From assembly GCA_049287505.1 (NCBI GenBank), contig JBAQFY010000116.1, positions 1-8,075 on the forward strand: a stretch of 8,075 nt of DNA, in the 5' to 3' direction. Shown one piece after another: positions 1 to 5,547 of this stretch. This stretch comes from NIOZ-UU13 sp049287505 (GTDB lineage Bacteria; Planctomycetota; Phycisphaerae; Sedimentisphaerales; Anaerobacaceae). Position 1 is the stretch's first letter, and each line of letters opens with the position of its first letter. The notes beneath the pieces are model-generated. The model saw nothing but the letters and a program-made list of their open reading frames with translations. It searched no databases and was not told where the DNA came from. A program made the translations under genes and the position numbers.

Positions 1-391
1 GGGTTGAAATCGGCGCATCTTTGCCTTTAGTGTTTGTACGCCAGTAATTGATGCCCAACATCACCAGAACTAACCCGCCAATAATCGGCTTAAGCTGCTG
101 GTCATTGACCACCTTCAATCCGAAGTACCCCGCCACGATACCTGTAAAAGCAGCCGGAAGCAGACGCAGCACATGAATCCACTTGGCATTACGCCGATGA
201 TAGCTCGCAGCAAACAAATCCGCTAATATCAAGATACCGAGAAGCACTCCAACCGAGCTGCGGGCCGGCAAAACGCCCGCCATCAAAGGCACCACTAAAA
301 TCCCAAGACCCGGAATTCCGGTCTTCGTAATTCCCACCATAACCGCACATAAAGCAACCACAACCCAGCCAACCAGGCCCAAATCCGGCAT
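1..391 (-). CDS. TauE/SafE-family membrane permease, 3' end cut off by window edge
   Basis: The first 130 residues of a polytopic membrane protein are visible, reading from ATG at 391 down to base 1 with no stop. It starts MPDLGLVGWVVVALCAVMVG and continues through the glycine- and proline-rich stretch ITKTGIPGLGILVVPLMAG. Further hydrophobic segments lie around residues 47-62, 78-97 and 105-116. The early Gly-rich pattern after the first membrane segment, followed by a short loop with SYHRRNAKW, is typical of the TauE/SafE (DUF81) family, which exports or imports sulfite, sulfonates or related anions through the inner membrane. The substrate cannot be told from sequence. Full-length members have about 240-270 residues, so roughly half is missing. 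The start is supported by AAGGAG at 397-402, 5 bases upstream. It is divergent from the neighbouring lipoprotein gene. Confidence 0.8.
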   Translation of the reverse strand, partial: MPDLGLVGWVVVALCAVMVGITKTGIPGLGILVVPLMAGVLPARSSVGVLLGILILADLFAASYHRRNAKWIHVLRLLPAAFTGIVAGYFGLKVVNDQQLKPIIGGLVLVMLGINYWRTNTKGKDAPIST

Positions 392-417
392 ACTTGCTCC
401 TTCATCAAAGTTTTCTA

Positions 418-447
418 ATTATCAACTTGGACTTTCAACCCTTGCAA
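418..447 (-). promoter_or_regulatory. Candidate sigma70 promoter for the TauE/SafE gene
   Basis: On the minus strand a -35-like TTGCAA (442-447) is followed by an 18-base spacer and a -10-like GATAAT (418-423). The predicted transcription start is near 411, about 20 bases before the ATG at 391. The -35 box matches only 4 of 6 consensus bases. This is a pattern match only. Confidence 0.35.
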
Positions 448-472
448 TCTATCGGTTTTAGGCCTTCTTTGC

Positions 473-506
473 AATTGACAATTGACGATTGAAGGTGATA
501 ATTGAA
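473..506 (+). repeat. Short heptad repeats (AATTGAC-like) over the promoter
   Basis: AATTGAC occurs at 473-479 and 480-486, followed by GATTGAA at 487-493 and AATTGAA at 500-506. The first three are head to tail with a 7-base period, and the fourth is offset by 13. Inverted ATCAA/TCAAT motifs follow at 512-516 and 526-530. The array overlaps the predicted -35 and -10 boxes. It may be an operator or simply AT-rich low-complexity sequence. Confidence 0.4.
475..502 (+). promoter_or_regulatory. Candidate sigma70 promoter for the lipoprotein-nadB pair
   Basis: A perfect TTGACA (475-480) is separated by 16 bases from GATAAT (497-502, 5 of 6 consensus). Transcription would start near 509, giving a leader of about 40 bases before the ATG at 551. 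The -35 box lies inside a run of 7-base repeats (see the repeat entry at 473-506), so a regulator could act here. No closer promoter is obvious for nadB, which may depend on this one. Confidence 0.5.
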
Positions 507-550
507 AATAATCAACCATAAATAATCAATGGCAGAAAGAGACCCAAAAA

Positions 551-1159
551 ATGAAAGTCAAAAAGTTTTTTTTCTACCTGTTAGCCGCCCTTATGGGTGG
601 GTGCGTTCTCTCGCTTCATCCGCTTTACACCGAAAAAGACCTCATATTCGAAGAAAAATTACTAGGCACCTGGGCGGAAGAAGGTTCCAAAGAAACCTGG
701 CAATTCAAACGAGCGAATGATAACAGCGATAAGCACTACGAAATGATTTACACTGATAAAGAAGGCAAAAAAGGACGTTTCGACGCTGGCCTGGGAAAAC
801 TAAATAATATGATGTTTCTTAATATTTGTCCCAAAGAGCCTGAGCTAAGCGAAAACGACTTCTATAAATTTCATATTTTACCGGTTAATTCATTTATAAA
901 GATTGAACAGATTCAGCCGACACTCGAAATGCGAGTTATGGACCCCTGTAATTTAAAAGAGATGCTTGAAAACGACCCAAACCTGATAAAACATGAAATT
1001 GTCCATGACCGTCTTGTATTAACTGCATCAACAAAAGAGCTACAGGAATTTTTGAAAGCCCATGCAAACGATGAAGGACTGTTTGGTGAGCCGAGCAAAC
1101 TGAAACGGGTCCAGCCTAAAGACCCAAACGCTCCGGAGAGCACCAAACAACTGCAGTAA
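551..1159 (+). CDS. Small predicted lipoprotein of unknown function
   Basis: A 202-residue protein with a short N-terminal signal: basic MKVKK, a hydrophobic core at residues 6-15, and a lipobox-like LMGGC with Cys18 as the likely lipidated residue. The mature part (about 185 residues) is hydrophilic and starts CVLSLHPLYTEKDLIFEEKL followed by LGTW. The Gly-Thr-Trp after a short Leu-rich run, followed by predicted beta strands, recalls small beta-barrel proteins of lipocalin type, but this is only a resemblance. The C-terminus is Lys/Pro/Gln rich. There is no strong Shine-Dalgarno: only a purine-rich AGAAAGAGA about 10 bases upstream of the ATG. It ends 31 bases before nadB on the same strand, so the two are probably co-transcribed, but nothing links its function to NAD synthesis. 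An alternative overlapping frame (529-720) lacks any signal or family likeness. Confidence 0.8.
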   Translation: MKVKKFFFYLLAALMGGCVLSLHPLYTEKDLIFEEKLLGTWAEEGSKETWQFKRANDNSDKHYEMIYTDKEGKKGRFDAGLGKLNNMMFLNICPKEPELSENDFYKFHILPVNSFIKIEQIQPTLEMRVMDPCNLKEMLENDPNLIKHEIVHDRLVLTASTKELQEFLKAHANDEGLFGEPSKLKRVQPKDPNAPESTKQLQ

Positions 1160-1190
1160 TCCAAAAGAGAAATAAAAAAGGTAAAAATTT

Positions 1191-2843
1191 ATGACTTCTC
1201 AGCCGGGATTTAAACAGAAACCCCAAACGCAAAATGGCGTGTCTGCCGAGCCCAGACGCTATCTGGTAAACATTGACTCTATCTCTACACACCAGCTTTT
1301 TACAGATTGCCTGGTGATAGGGGCCGGCATCGCAGGTTTTCGTGCCGCCATCGAAGCAGCCGAGCACTGCAATGTCATCATCGTTTGCAAAGATACCGTG
1401 AAAAATAGTAACACTGCCAAAGCACAGGGTGGTATTGCTTCGGTGCTTAATAAAGCAGATACATTCGAATCACACATAGTGGATACGCTTAATACCGGCT
1501 GCGGGATATGTGACAACGCCATAGTTGACTTAGTTGTTCGCCAGGGCCCGGAGCTGATAGAGCAGCTGCTCCGTTGGGGTGCTGAATTCGACCTGATTGA
1601 CGGGCATATCGCCACTACCCTTGAAGGTGGCCACAGTTGCCCTCGTGTTGCTCACGCCCACGGCGATGAAACCGGACGGGTTATTGCAGAGGCACTTATA
1701 AAAAAAGTTAACCAGAGTGCGAATATCAGGATATTGGAAAACTTCTATGCTATCGACCTGCTCACCAACGATGACAAAAAGTGCATAGGAATAGTCGGCT
1801 ACGATAATCGCAGGGGTCTGGAGATAATCTGGGCTGCAAACACAATCCTGGCAACAGGAGGGGCAGGCAGACTCTACCGCGAAACCACAAATCCCCAAGT
1901 TGCAACCGGCGATGGTATTGCTATGGCTTACCGCGCCGGTGCCGTATTGCAGGATTTGGAGTTTGTGCAGTTCCATCCGACCACGCTTTACATTGCAGGC
2001 GCCACACGGGCCTTGATTACCGAGACGCTTCGAGGCGAAGGGGCCGTGCTGCTGGATAACAAGGGCCGGCGTTTTATGAAAGAATACCACGAGGCCGCCG
2101 AGCTTGCTCCGAGAGACATTGTCAGCAGGGCTATCCTGGCCCAAATGCGAAAAACCGAGTCAACGCACGTCTTTCTGGATGTTCGGCATTTCGATAAGGC
2201 GTATTTCGCAAAAAGATTCCCGCAGATTAACGAGCTGCTCGAAAGTTTCGACATAGATATCGGGCACGACCTCATCCCTGTTCGACCCAGCGCTCACTAT
2301 ATGATAGGCGGTGTAAAAACTGATAGCTTTGCTAAAACAAGCATCGAGAATCTTTACGCCTGTGGCGAAGTAGCTTCCACCGGCCTGCACGGCGCAAATC
2401 GGCTCGGCAGTAACTCTCTGCTTGAAGGGCTGGCATTCGGTAAAAAAGCCGGGATAGTTGCTTCACAAAGCACAAATGCAGACACTGCCCATTTCAAGCA
2501 CCCTTCGATAAAATATCAAATACATCCTTCTGACCGCACACGTTTGGATGCCGCCGATGTTAGAAACTCGCTTCGAGCTCTTATGTGGCGAAATGTCGGC
2601 ATCACCCGAAGGGCCCAATTGCTCGCTGAGTCCCAGGAGATTATCAGATTCTGGCAGCGCTATGTCATGGACAAAATCTTTGATTCACCCGAAGGCTGGG
2701 AATGTCAAAATATGCTCACCGTCTGCCTGCTTATGGCCTGCTCAGCCCAGATGCGGCAGGAAAGTCGAGGTGTCCACTTCAGAAGCGATTTCCCCGATAC
2801 CGATGATGAGCACTTTAAAAAACATATAGAAATCACTCGGTGA
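1191..2843 (+). CDS. nadB: L-aspartate oxidase (quinolinate synthase B)
   Basis: This 550-residue flavoprotein oxidises L-aspartate to iminoaspartate, using oxygen or fumarate as acceptor. Quinolinate synthase NadA then condenses the product in de novo NAD synthesis; it is a cytoplasmic enzyme. The FAD-binding GAGIAG is at residues 44-49. The active-site set known from E. coli NadB is present by motif alignment: Glu145 in EGGHS, His262 in QFHPTTL, Arg308 in APRDI, His369 in SAHYMIGG and Arg404 in GANRLGSNSLLEG. The EGGHS plus HAHGDETGR pattern separates it from succinate dehydrogenase and fumarate reductase flavoproteins. The C-terminal helical domain ends in the usual ESRGVHFRSDFP. The N-terminus is about 25-30 residues longer than in E. 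coli, with a RRYLVNIDS segment before the flavin fold; no later Met suits. A weak AAAAAGG lies 8 bases before the ATG. nadA and nadC are not in the window. Confidence 0.95.
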   Translation: MTSQPGFKQKPQTQNGVSAEPRRYLVNIDSISTHQLFTDCLVIGAGIAGFRAAIEAAEHCNVIIVCKDTVKNSNTAKAQGGIASVLNKADTFESHIVDTLNTGCGICDNAIVDLVVRQGPELIEQLLRWGAEFDLIDGHIATTLEGGHSCPRVAHAHGDETGRVIAEALIKKVNQSANIRILENFYAIDLLTNDDKKCIGIVGYDNRRGLEIIWAANTILATGGAGRLYRETTNPQVATGDGIAMAYRAGAVLQDLEFVQFHPTTLYIAGATRALITETLRGEGAVLLDNKGRRFMKEYHEAAELAPRDIVSRAILAQMRKTESTHVFLDVRHFDKAYFAKRFPQINELLESFDIDIGHDLIPVRPSAHYMIGGVKTDSFAKTSIENLYACGEVASTGLHGANRLGSNSLLEGLAFGKKAGIVASQSTNADTAHFKHPSIKYQIHPSDRTRLDAADVRNSLRALMWRNVGITRRAQLLAESQEIIRFWQRYVMDKIFDSPEGWECQNMLTVCLLMACSAQMRQESRGVHFRSDFPDTDDEHFKKHIEITR

Positions 2844-2867
2844 AAAGTAGAAAATAAGGCAAACTTT

Positions 2868-2876
2868 TGCTATAAT
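2868..2876 (+). promoter_or_regulatory. Extended -10 promoter for rnpB
   Basis: A perfect TATAAT at 2871-2876 is preceded by TG plus one base (2868-2870), forming an extended -10 element. There is no good -35 box at the right distance, which fits extended -10 promoters. It lies 25 bases after the nadB stop. Transcription would start near 2883, about 28 bases before helix P1 at 2911, so a short 5' leader would be trimmed, or the true start is further down. Confidence 0.55.
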
Positions 2877-3057
2877 AAGTCGTAGGTGATACTTGAATAG
2901 ACAATTAAAAGAGTGGGTCTGGCGACCGCCCCCGCTGCTTCGCTTTTGCGAAGCAAAACGGCGGGGGAGGAAAGTCCGAGCAGGACAGGGCACGGTGGTG
3001 GCTAACAGCCACCCGGGGCAACCCGCGGGAAAGTGCCACAGAAAATACACAGCCTAT

Positions 3058-3167
3058 CCTGCACTCACTTTGTGAGTTCGAGCTTGCAGGCAAGAAAGTG
3101 AATATCACCCGTTGAAAAAGCAGCCAAAAGACACCTTTGGACATTGAATTTACAAAGTGAGTGCGGG
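3058..3167 (+). other. Expanded helix P12 of RNase P RNA
   Basis: CCTGCACTCACTTTGT (3058-3073) pairs with 3152-3167 over 16 bp with one G-U. The 78-nt loop can form three small hairpins: CUUG-CAGG-CAAG, GUGA-AUA-UCAC and CCAAA...UUUGG. E. coli P12 is about 22 nt in total. The 5' arm can also fold locally as ACTCAC-TTT-GTGAGT (3063-3077), which competes with the long helix. Confidence 0.75.
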
Positions 3168-3186
3168 AGGCAATGGTGAAATGGTG

Positions 3187-3251
3187 TTCTCCTTCGCCCT
3201 TTGGGCTTCGGAGAATTCTGCGAAGCTTACTCTTTAGTGAGCGAAGCAGAA
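3187..3251 (+). other. 65-nt two-hairpin insert in helix P13 of RNase P RNA
   Basis: E. coli P13 reads GGUG-CGGUAAGAGCG-CACC. Here GGTG (3183-3186) and CGGTAAGAGCGCACC (3252-3266) are kept exactly, but 65 nt separate them. The insert is two adjacent stem-loops, 3187-3215 and 3216-3251. Each has a 6-bp outer stem of form UUCUSC/GSAGAA, a 3x3 internal loop (UUC/UUC in the first, GAA/GAA in the second) and an inner stem. Confidence 0.8.
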
Positions 3252-3343
3252 CGGTAAGAGCGCACCGCGGCGTCGGTAACGACGCCGGCAGGGCAAACCC
3301 CACCGCCTGCAAGACCAAGTAGCTGGCTACTCGGCCCGAGTGT

Positions 3344-3369
3344 GGGTCCGCCGTCCTTTTGGCGGACTC
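3344..3369 (+). other. Extra stem between P17 and P16 of RNase P RNA
   Basis: GGGTCCGCC (3344-3352) pairs with GGCGGACTC (3361-3369) over 9 bp including one G-U, with an 8-nt loop. It sits between the 3' strand of P17 (3338-3341) and the 3' strand of P16 (3371-3376), where E. coli has no insert. It converts the P16/P17 stack into a three-way junction. Confidence 0.7.
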
Positions 3370-3389
3370 TGCCAGCGGGTAGGTCGCTT

Positions 3390-3494
3390 CCCGCATCTAT
3401 TTTGAGAGTCCACCGTTGATTCGGCAAATAAAGCTTGATGCTGCAAAAAATGTTTAGGTCAGGATTTTCGTTGGCATCTCAAAATAGGTGCGGG
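3390..3494 (+). other. 105-nt insert between P15 and P18 of RNase P RNA
   Basis: CCCGCATCTATTTTGAGA (3390-3407) pairs with 3477-3494 over 18 bp with a single G-U. The helix closes a 69-nt, AT-rich apical part with no strong stem of its own. It begins directly after the 3' strand of P15 (3382-3389) and ends four bases before P18 (3499-3516); in E. coli P15 and P18 are adjacent. No open reading frame or intron hallmark was seen. Confidence 0.8.
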
Positions 3495-3543
3495 AGAGCC
3501 AACTGGCAACAGTTGGTCAAGATAAATGGTCGCCATCCGCCCA

Positions 3544-4461
3544 TTACCATAGGCGGTGCACAGAACTCGGCTTACGGACCCGCTCTTTTTTTAGTTTGCT
3601 TTTTTGGGTTTCGAGCATATACGCAAACGCACCTAAGCGGATTTTGACCATAACAACGTTCCCCCTGACAATCATTTGGATTTTGCCTTTGTCGAAATTA
3701 ATGTGATTGAATTCAACGCCTCCGGGCTGGCTCAGTCTCGTTGCCAGCACGGGTGAGCTGTCCAGCTCACGCAAAATCACCTCAAATGCCTGATTGATAA
3801 GCATCCTGCAAATATCATGCATTTTGTTTCCCTGTTCGGGTGTATCTGTATCATCGCGAAGTTCATTTATATCCTTGTGAAAATTGTCTAAAACGTTCCG
3901 CAGCATAGCGATTCGTTTTGCATTTTCTGTTGTGCCGGGCTCAGTGAGCATTTCTTCTCCTATTACCATTTCGCAGTCAAACCTGAGGCCTCGACTGGGC
4001 CGAAGCTCAAAACTTCTGGCCTTGTCATCTACGAAGAAGAAATACTTTCGTATTGCATTCAATTCGTTCTCCTGGAAAGTAACCATATTGAACCAGGTCT
4101 GGAAACCATCTTTGCTTTGTCCCAACGAGATAACAACGTTTTCGCCATGGCTAATCAGCTCAGCTTCCGCAAAACCGGAGCCAGGCTCATCCTGCAATCT
4201 TTGAATCTTGGGTACTGCGTTTTGAATGATGCTCTGCTTTAACTCGATTTGGTCATAGGGGGCGGAAAGTTTCGCTTGATAGGAAAGTTGCTGAGCTTTG
4301 GCCCATGGGGACACAGCGGAACAACCTCCCAACAAAGCGCCCAGAAATAAAGCAGCGAAGAGGCACATAGCAACTGTCGATTTACGACTTACAATTCTTG
4401 TTTTTTTCTCCGCGAAGCGACAGTCAACCATCGTAATTTGCTTTGATTTTATTCGCCTCAT
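3544..4461 (-). CDS. Predicted lipoprotein of unknown function, downstream of ilvC
   Basis: A 305-residue protein in the chosen frame. I prefer the ATG at 4461 because GGAGG (4471-4475) lies 9 bases upstream. A longer reading from GTG at 4515 (323 residues) has only a poor purine stretch. A hydrophobic segment MCLFAALFLGALLGGC ends in a lipobox LLGGC, so Cys47 should be lipidated. The basic region before it is unusually long, about 31 residues. The mature part is hydrophilic, mixed alpha/beta, with an acidic stretch (DDTDTPEQ) and a Lys/Arg-rich tail. I do not recognise a family or catalytic motif. The gene follows ilvC by 65 bases on the same strand and could be read from the ilv operon. Its last 14 or so codons are antisense to the 3' end of rnpB, and its TAA stop falls in the P19 loop of that RNA. 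Confidence 0.75.
   Translation of the reverse strand: MRRIKSKQITMVDCRFAEKKTRIVSRKSTVAMCLFAALFLGALLGGCSAVSPWAKAQQLSYQAKLSAPYDQIELKQSIIQNAVPKIQRLQDEPGSGFAEAELISHGENVVISLGQSKDGFQTWFNMVTFQENELNAIRKYFFFVDDKARSFELRPSRGLRFDCEMVIGEEMLTEPGTTENAKRIAMLRNVLDNFHKDINELRDDTDTPEQGNKMHDICRMLINQAFEVILRELDSSPVLATRLSQPGGVEFNHINFDKGKIQMIVRGNVVMVKIRLGAFAYMLETQKSKLKKERVRKPSSVHRLW
3586..3592 (+). terminator. T-tract after rnpB, possible intrinsic terminator
   Basis: Seven Ts directly follow the 3' strand of P1. There is no local GC-rich hairpin just upstream other than the 3' side of P1, whose partner is about 660 nt away. Termination here would rely on P1 pairing or another factor. The tract lies inside the opposing lipoprotein coding region. 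Confidence 0.35.
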
Positions 4462-4470
4462 AACATCTGT

Positions 4471-4475
4471 CCTCC
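4471..4475 (-). promoter_or_regulatory. Ribosome binding site deciding the lipoprotein start
   Basis: GGAGG on the minus strand, 9 bases before ATG 4461. A second TCGGAGGA copy lies 18 bases further upstream (near 4489-4496) but has no start codon at a suitable distance. The out-of-frame ATG inside the spacer meets a stop after one sense codon. Confidence 0.65.
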
Positions 4476-4526
4476 GAGCTTTCGTACTTCCTCCGAACAA
4501 TAATTCACGAGACACGCTTCTCGCTT

Positions 4527-5531
4527 TTAGACTTCTTTTGAATCAATCCACTTCATCATCTTGCGCAATCTCCGCCCGACGGTTTCCAGCTGGCTGTCGT
4601 GGTCTTTTTTGTATAGCTCTTTGAACTTTTTAAGCCCCGACTTGTACTCGTTCACCCATTCCTTTGCGAATTTGCCGGATGTAATCTCTGACAGTATCTT
4701 TTTCATCTCGGCTTTGGTTTGCTCAGGAATAATTCTCGGCCCGCGGGTCAAATCACCATACTCGGCGGTATTGGATATGCTGTATCTCATATAGCTCATC
4801 CCGCCCTGATACATAAGGTCAACTATCAGTTTCACCTCATGCATACATTCGAAATAAGCAATCTCAGGCTGGTACCCGGCTTCCACTAACGTTTCGAATC
4901 CGGCCTTAATAAGCGCCGTCAGACCGCCGCAAAGAACGCACTGTTCACCGAACAAGTCCGTTTCCGTTTCTTCTTTGTATGTTGTTTCAATAATACCTGC
5001 ACGGGCGCCGCCTATTCCATTCGCCCAGGCAAGGGCGATTTGCCTGGCATCGCCGGTTGCATCCTGCTTGATGGCCACAAGGTTCGGCACACCTCCGCCT
5101 TTTTCGAACTCGCTGCGAACCAGATGCCCCGGTCCCTTTGGAGCAATCATCACAACGTTAACAGTCTCCGGGGGCACGATATACTTGAAATGAATATTAA
5201 AACCGTGACAAAAGCCAAGCGTCTGGCCGGCCACCAGATTGGGACCAATTGAATCAGCGTACACTTTTGCCTGCATCTCATCCGGAATTGTTACGATAAC
5301 CAGCGTCGCTCCGTCCATAGCCGTTTTTATATCGGTTGGTGTAAAGCCGTGCTCGGTCGCAAGCTTAAAGTTATCCGTGCCTTCCAGCTCTGCCACCGCT
5401 ACTTCTATGCCGCTGTCGCGCAGATTCAAACTGTGTGCATGGCCCTGACTGCCATAGCCAATCACCGCTACCTTCTTGCTCTTTAACGCATTTATTGGAG
5501 CATCTTTTTCATAATAGATTTTTGCTGCCAT
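4527..5531 (-). CDS. ilvC: Ketol-acid reductoisomerase, class I
   Basis: This cytoplasmic enzyme converts acetolactate or acetohydroxybutyrate to the dihydroxy-acids of the valine/isoleucine pathway by Mg-dependent alkyl migration and NAD(P)H reduction. The chosen ATG (5531) gives 334 residues, the normal class I length, starting MAAKIYYEKDA. AAGGAG lies 10 bases upstream. The frame stays open to ATG 5651, but that 40-residue extension has no family likeness. The Rossmann motif GYGSQG is at residues 25-30. Catalytic elements by family alignment: His109 in CHGFNIHF, Lys132 in APKGPGH, Asp192 and Glu196 in TDLFGEQ, Glu228 and Glu232 in YFECMHEVK, and the Ser-rich YSISNTAEYGD. The cofactor loop reads AELEGTDNFKLA in place of the usual GLREGSKSW type, so the coenzyme preference may differ. 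It is the third gene of ilvB-ilvN-ilvC, with its own likely promoter. Confidence 0.95.
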   Translation of the reverse strand: MAAKIYYEKDAPINALKSKKVAVIGYGSQGHAHSLNLRDSGIEVAVAELEGTDNFKLATEHGFTPTDIKTAMDGATLVIVTIPDEMQAKVYADSIGPNLVAGQTLGFCHGFNIHFKYIVPPETVNVVMIAPKGPGHLVRSEFEKGGGVPNLVAIKQDATGDARQIALAWANGIGGARAGIIETTYKEETETDLFGEQCVLCGGLTALIKAGFETLVEAGYQPEIAYFECMHEVKLIVDLMYQGGMSYMRYSISNTAEYGDLTRGPRIIPEQTKAEMKKILSEITSGKFAKEWVNEYKSGLKKFKELYKKDHDSQLETVGRRLRKMMKWIDSKEV

Positions 5532-5541
5532 AGCTTTCATT

Positions 5542-5547
5542 CTCCTT
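5542..5547 (-). promoter_or_regulatory. Ribosome binding site deciding the ilvC start
   Basis: AAGGAG on the minus strand lies 10 bases before ATG 5531 but only 1 base before the in-frame ATG 5540. The spacing favours 5531, the start of the MAAKIYYEKDA sequence usual for the family. Confidence 0.65.

Larger units (their letters stand above)
2911..3585 (+). ncRNA. rnpB: RNase P RNA (type A core, greatly expanded)
   Basis: This is the catalytic RNA of RNase P, which cuts the 5' leaders from pre-tRNAs together with the protein RnpA. The conserved core reads clearly against E. coli RNase P RNA. P1 pairs 2911-2919 with 3577-3585 (9 bp, extendable by four A-U pairs). P2 pairs 2921-2927 with 3528-3534. 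The P3 hairpin is 2929-2967. The hallmark GAGGAAAGTCC is at 2967-2977, and the 3' half of P4 is ACAGAACTCGG at 3560-3570. ACAGAAAAUACACAGCC-like and GGTAAGAGCGCACC core segments are present. P14 (3269-3286) has a GUAA loop and P18 (3499-3516) a GCAA loop. The tRNA-CCA-binding GGU of L15 is at 3378-3380. The P17 loop GGCCC (3333-3337) can form P6 with GGGC near 2987-2990. The length is about 675 nt against 377 in E. coli. The excess lies in P12, P13, P16/P17, the P15-P18 junction and P19, all peripheral, so the RNA should still be functional. Confidence 0.96.

Noticed and set aside
529..720. 63-residue plus-strand frame overlapping the lipoprotein gene
   Set aside because: It overlaps the signal-peptide-bearing gene in another frame and has no recognisable features.
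1530..2144. 204-residue minus-strand open frame inside nadB
   Set aside because: It is antisense to strongly conserved NadB motifs and resembles no known protein; it follows from nadB codon use.
2905..3396. 163-residue minus-strand open frame across rnpB, and smaller plus-strand frames at 2893-3075 and 3435-3706
   Set aside because: They lie entirely or mostly over the RNase P RNA, whose core motifs and helices explain the sequence. No protein family likeness or good ribosome binding site was seen.
3187..3494. Self-splicing intron or protein-coding mobile element inside rnpB
   Set aside because: The inserts are only 65-105 nt, sit in peripheral helices, show no group I or II core motifs and code for nothing.
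4508..4523. Terminator after ilvC (CGAGA...TCTCG hairpin)
   Set aside because: Five base pairs only and not followed by a T-run on the minus strand, so read-through into the lipoprotein gene is more likely.
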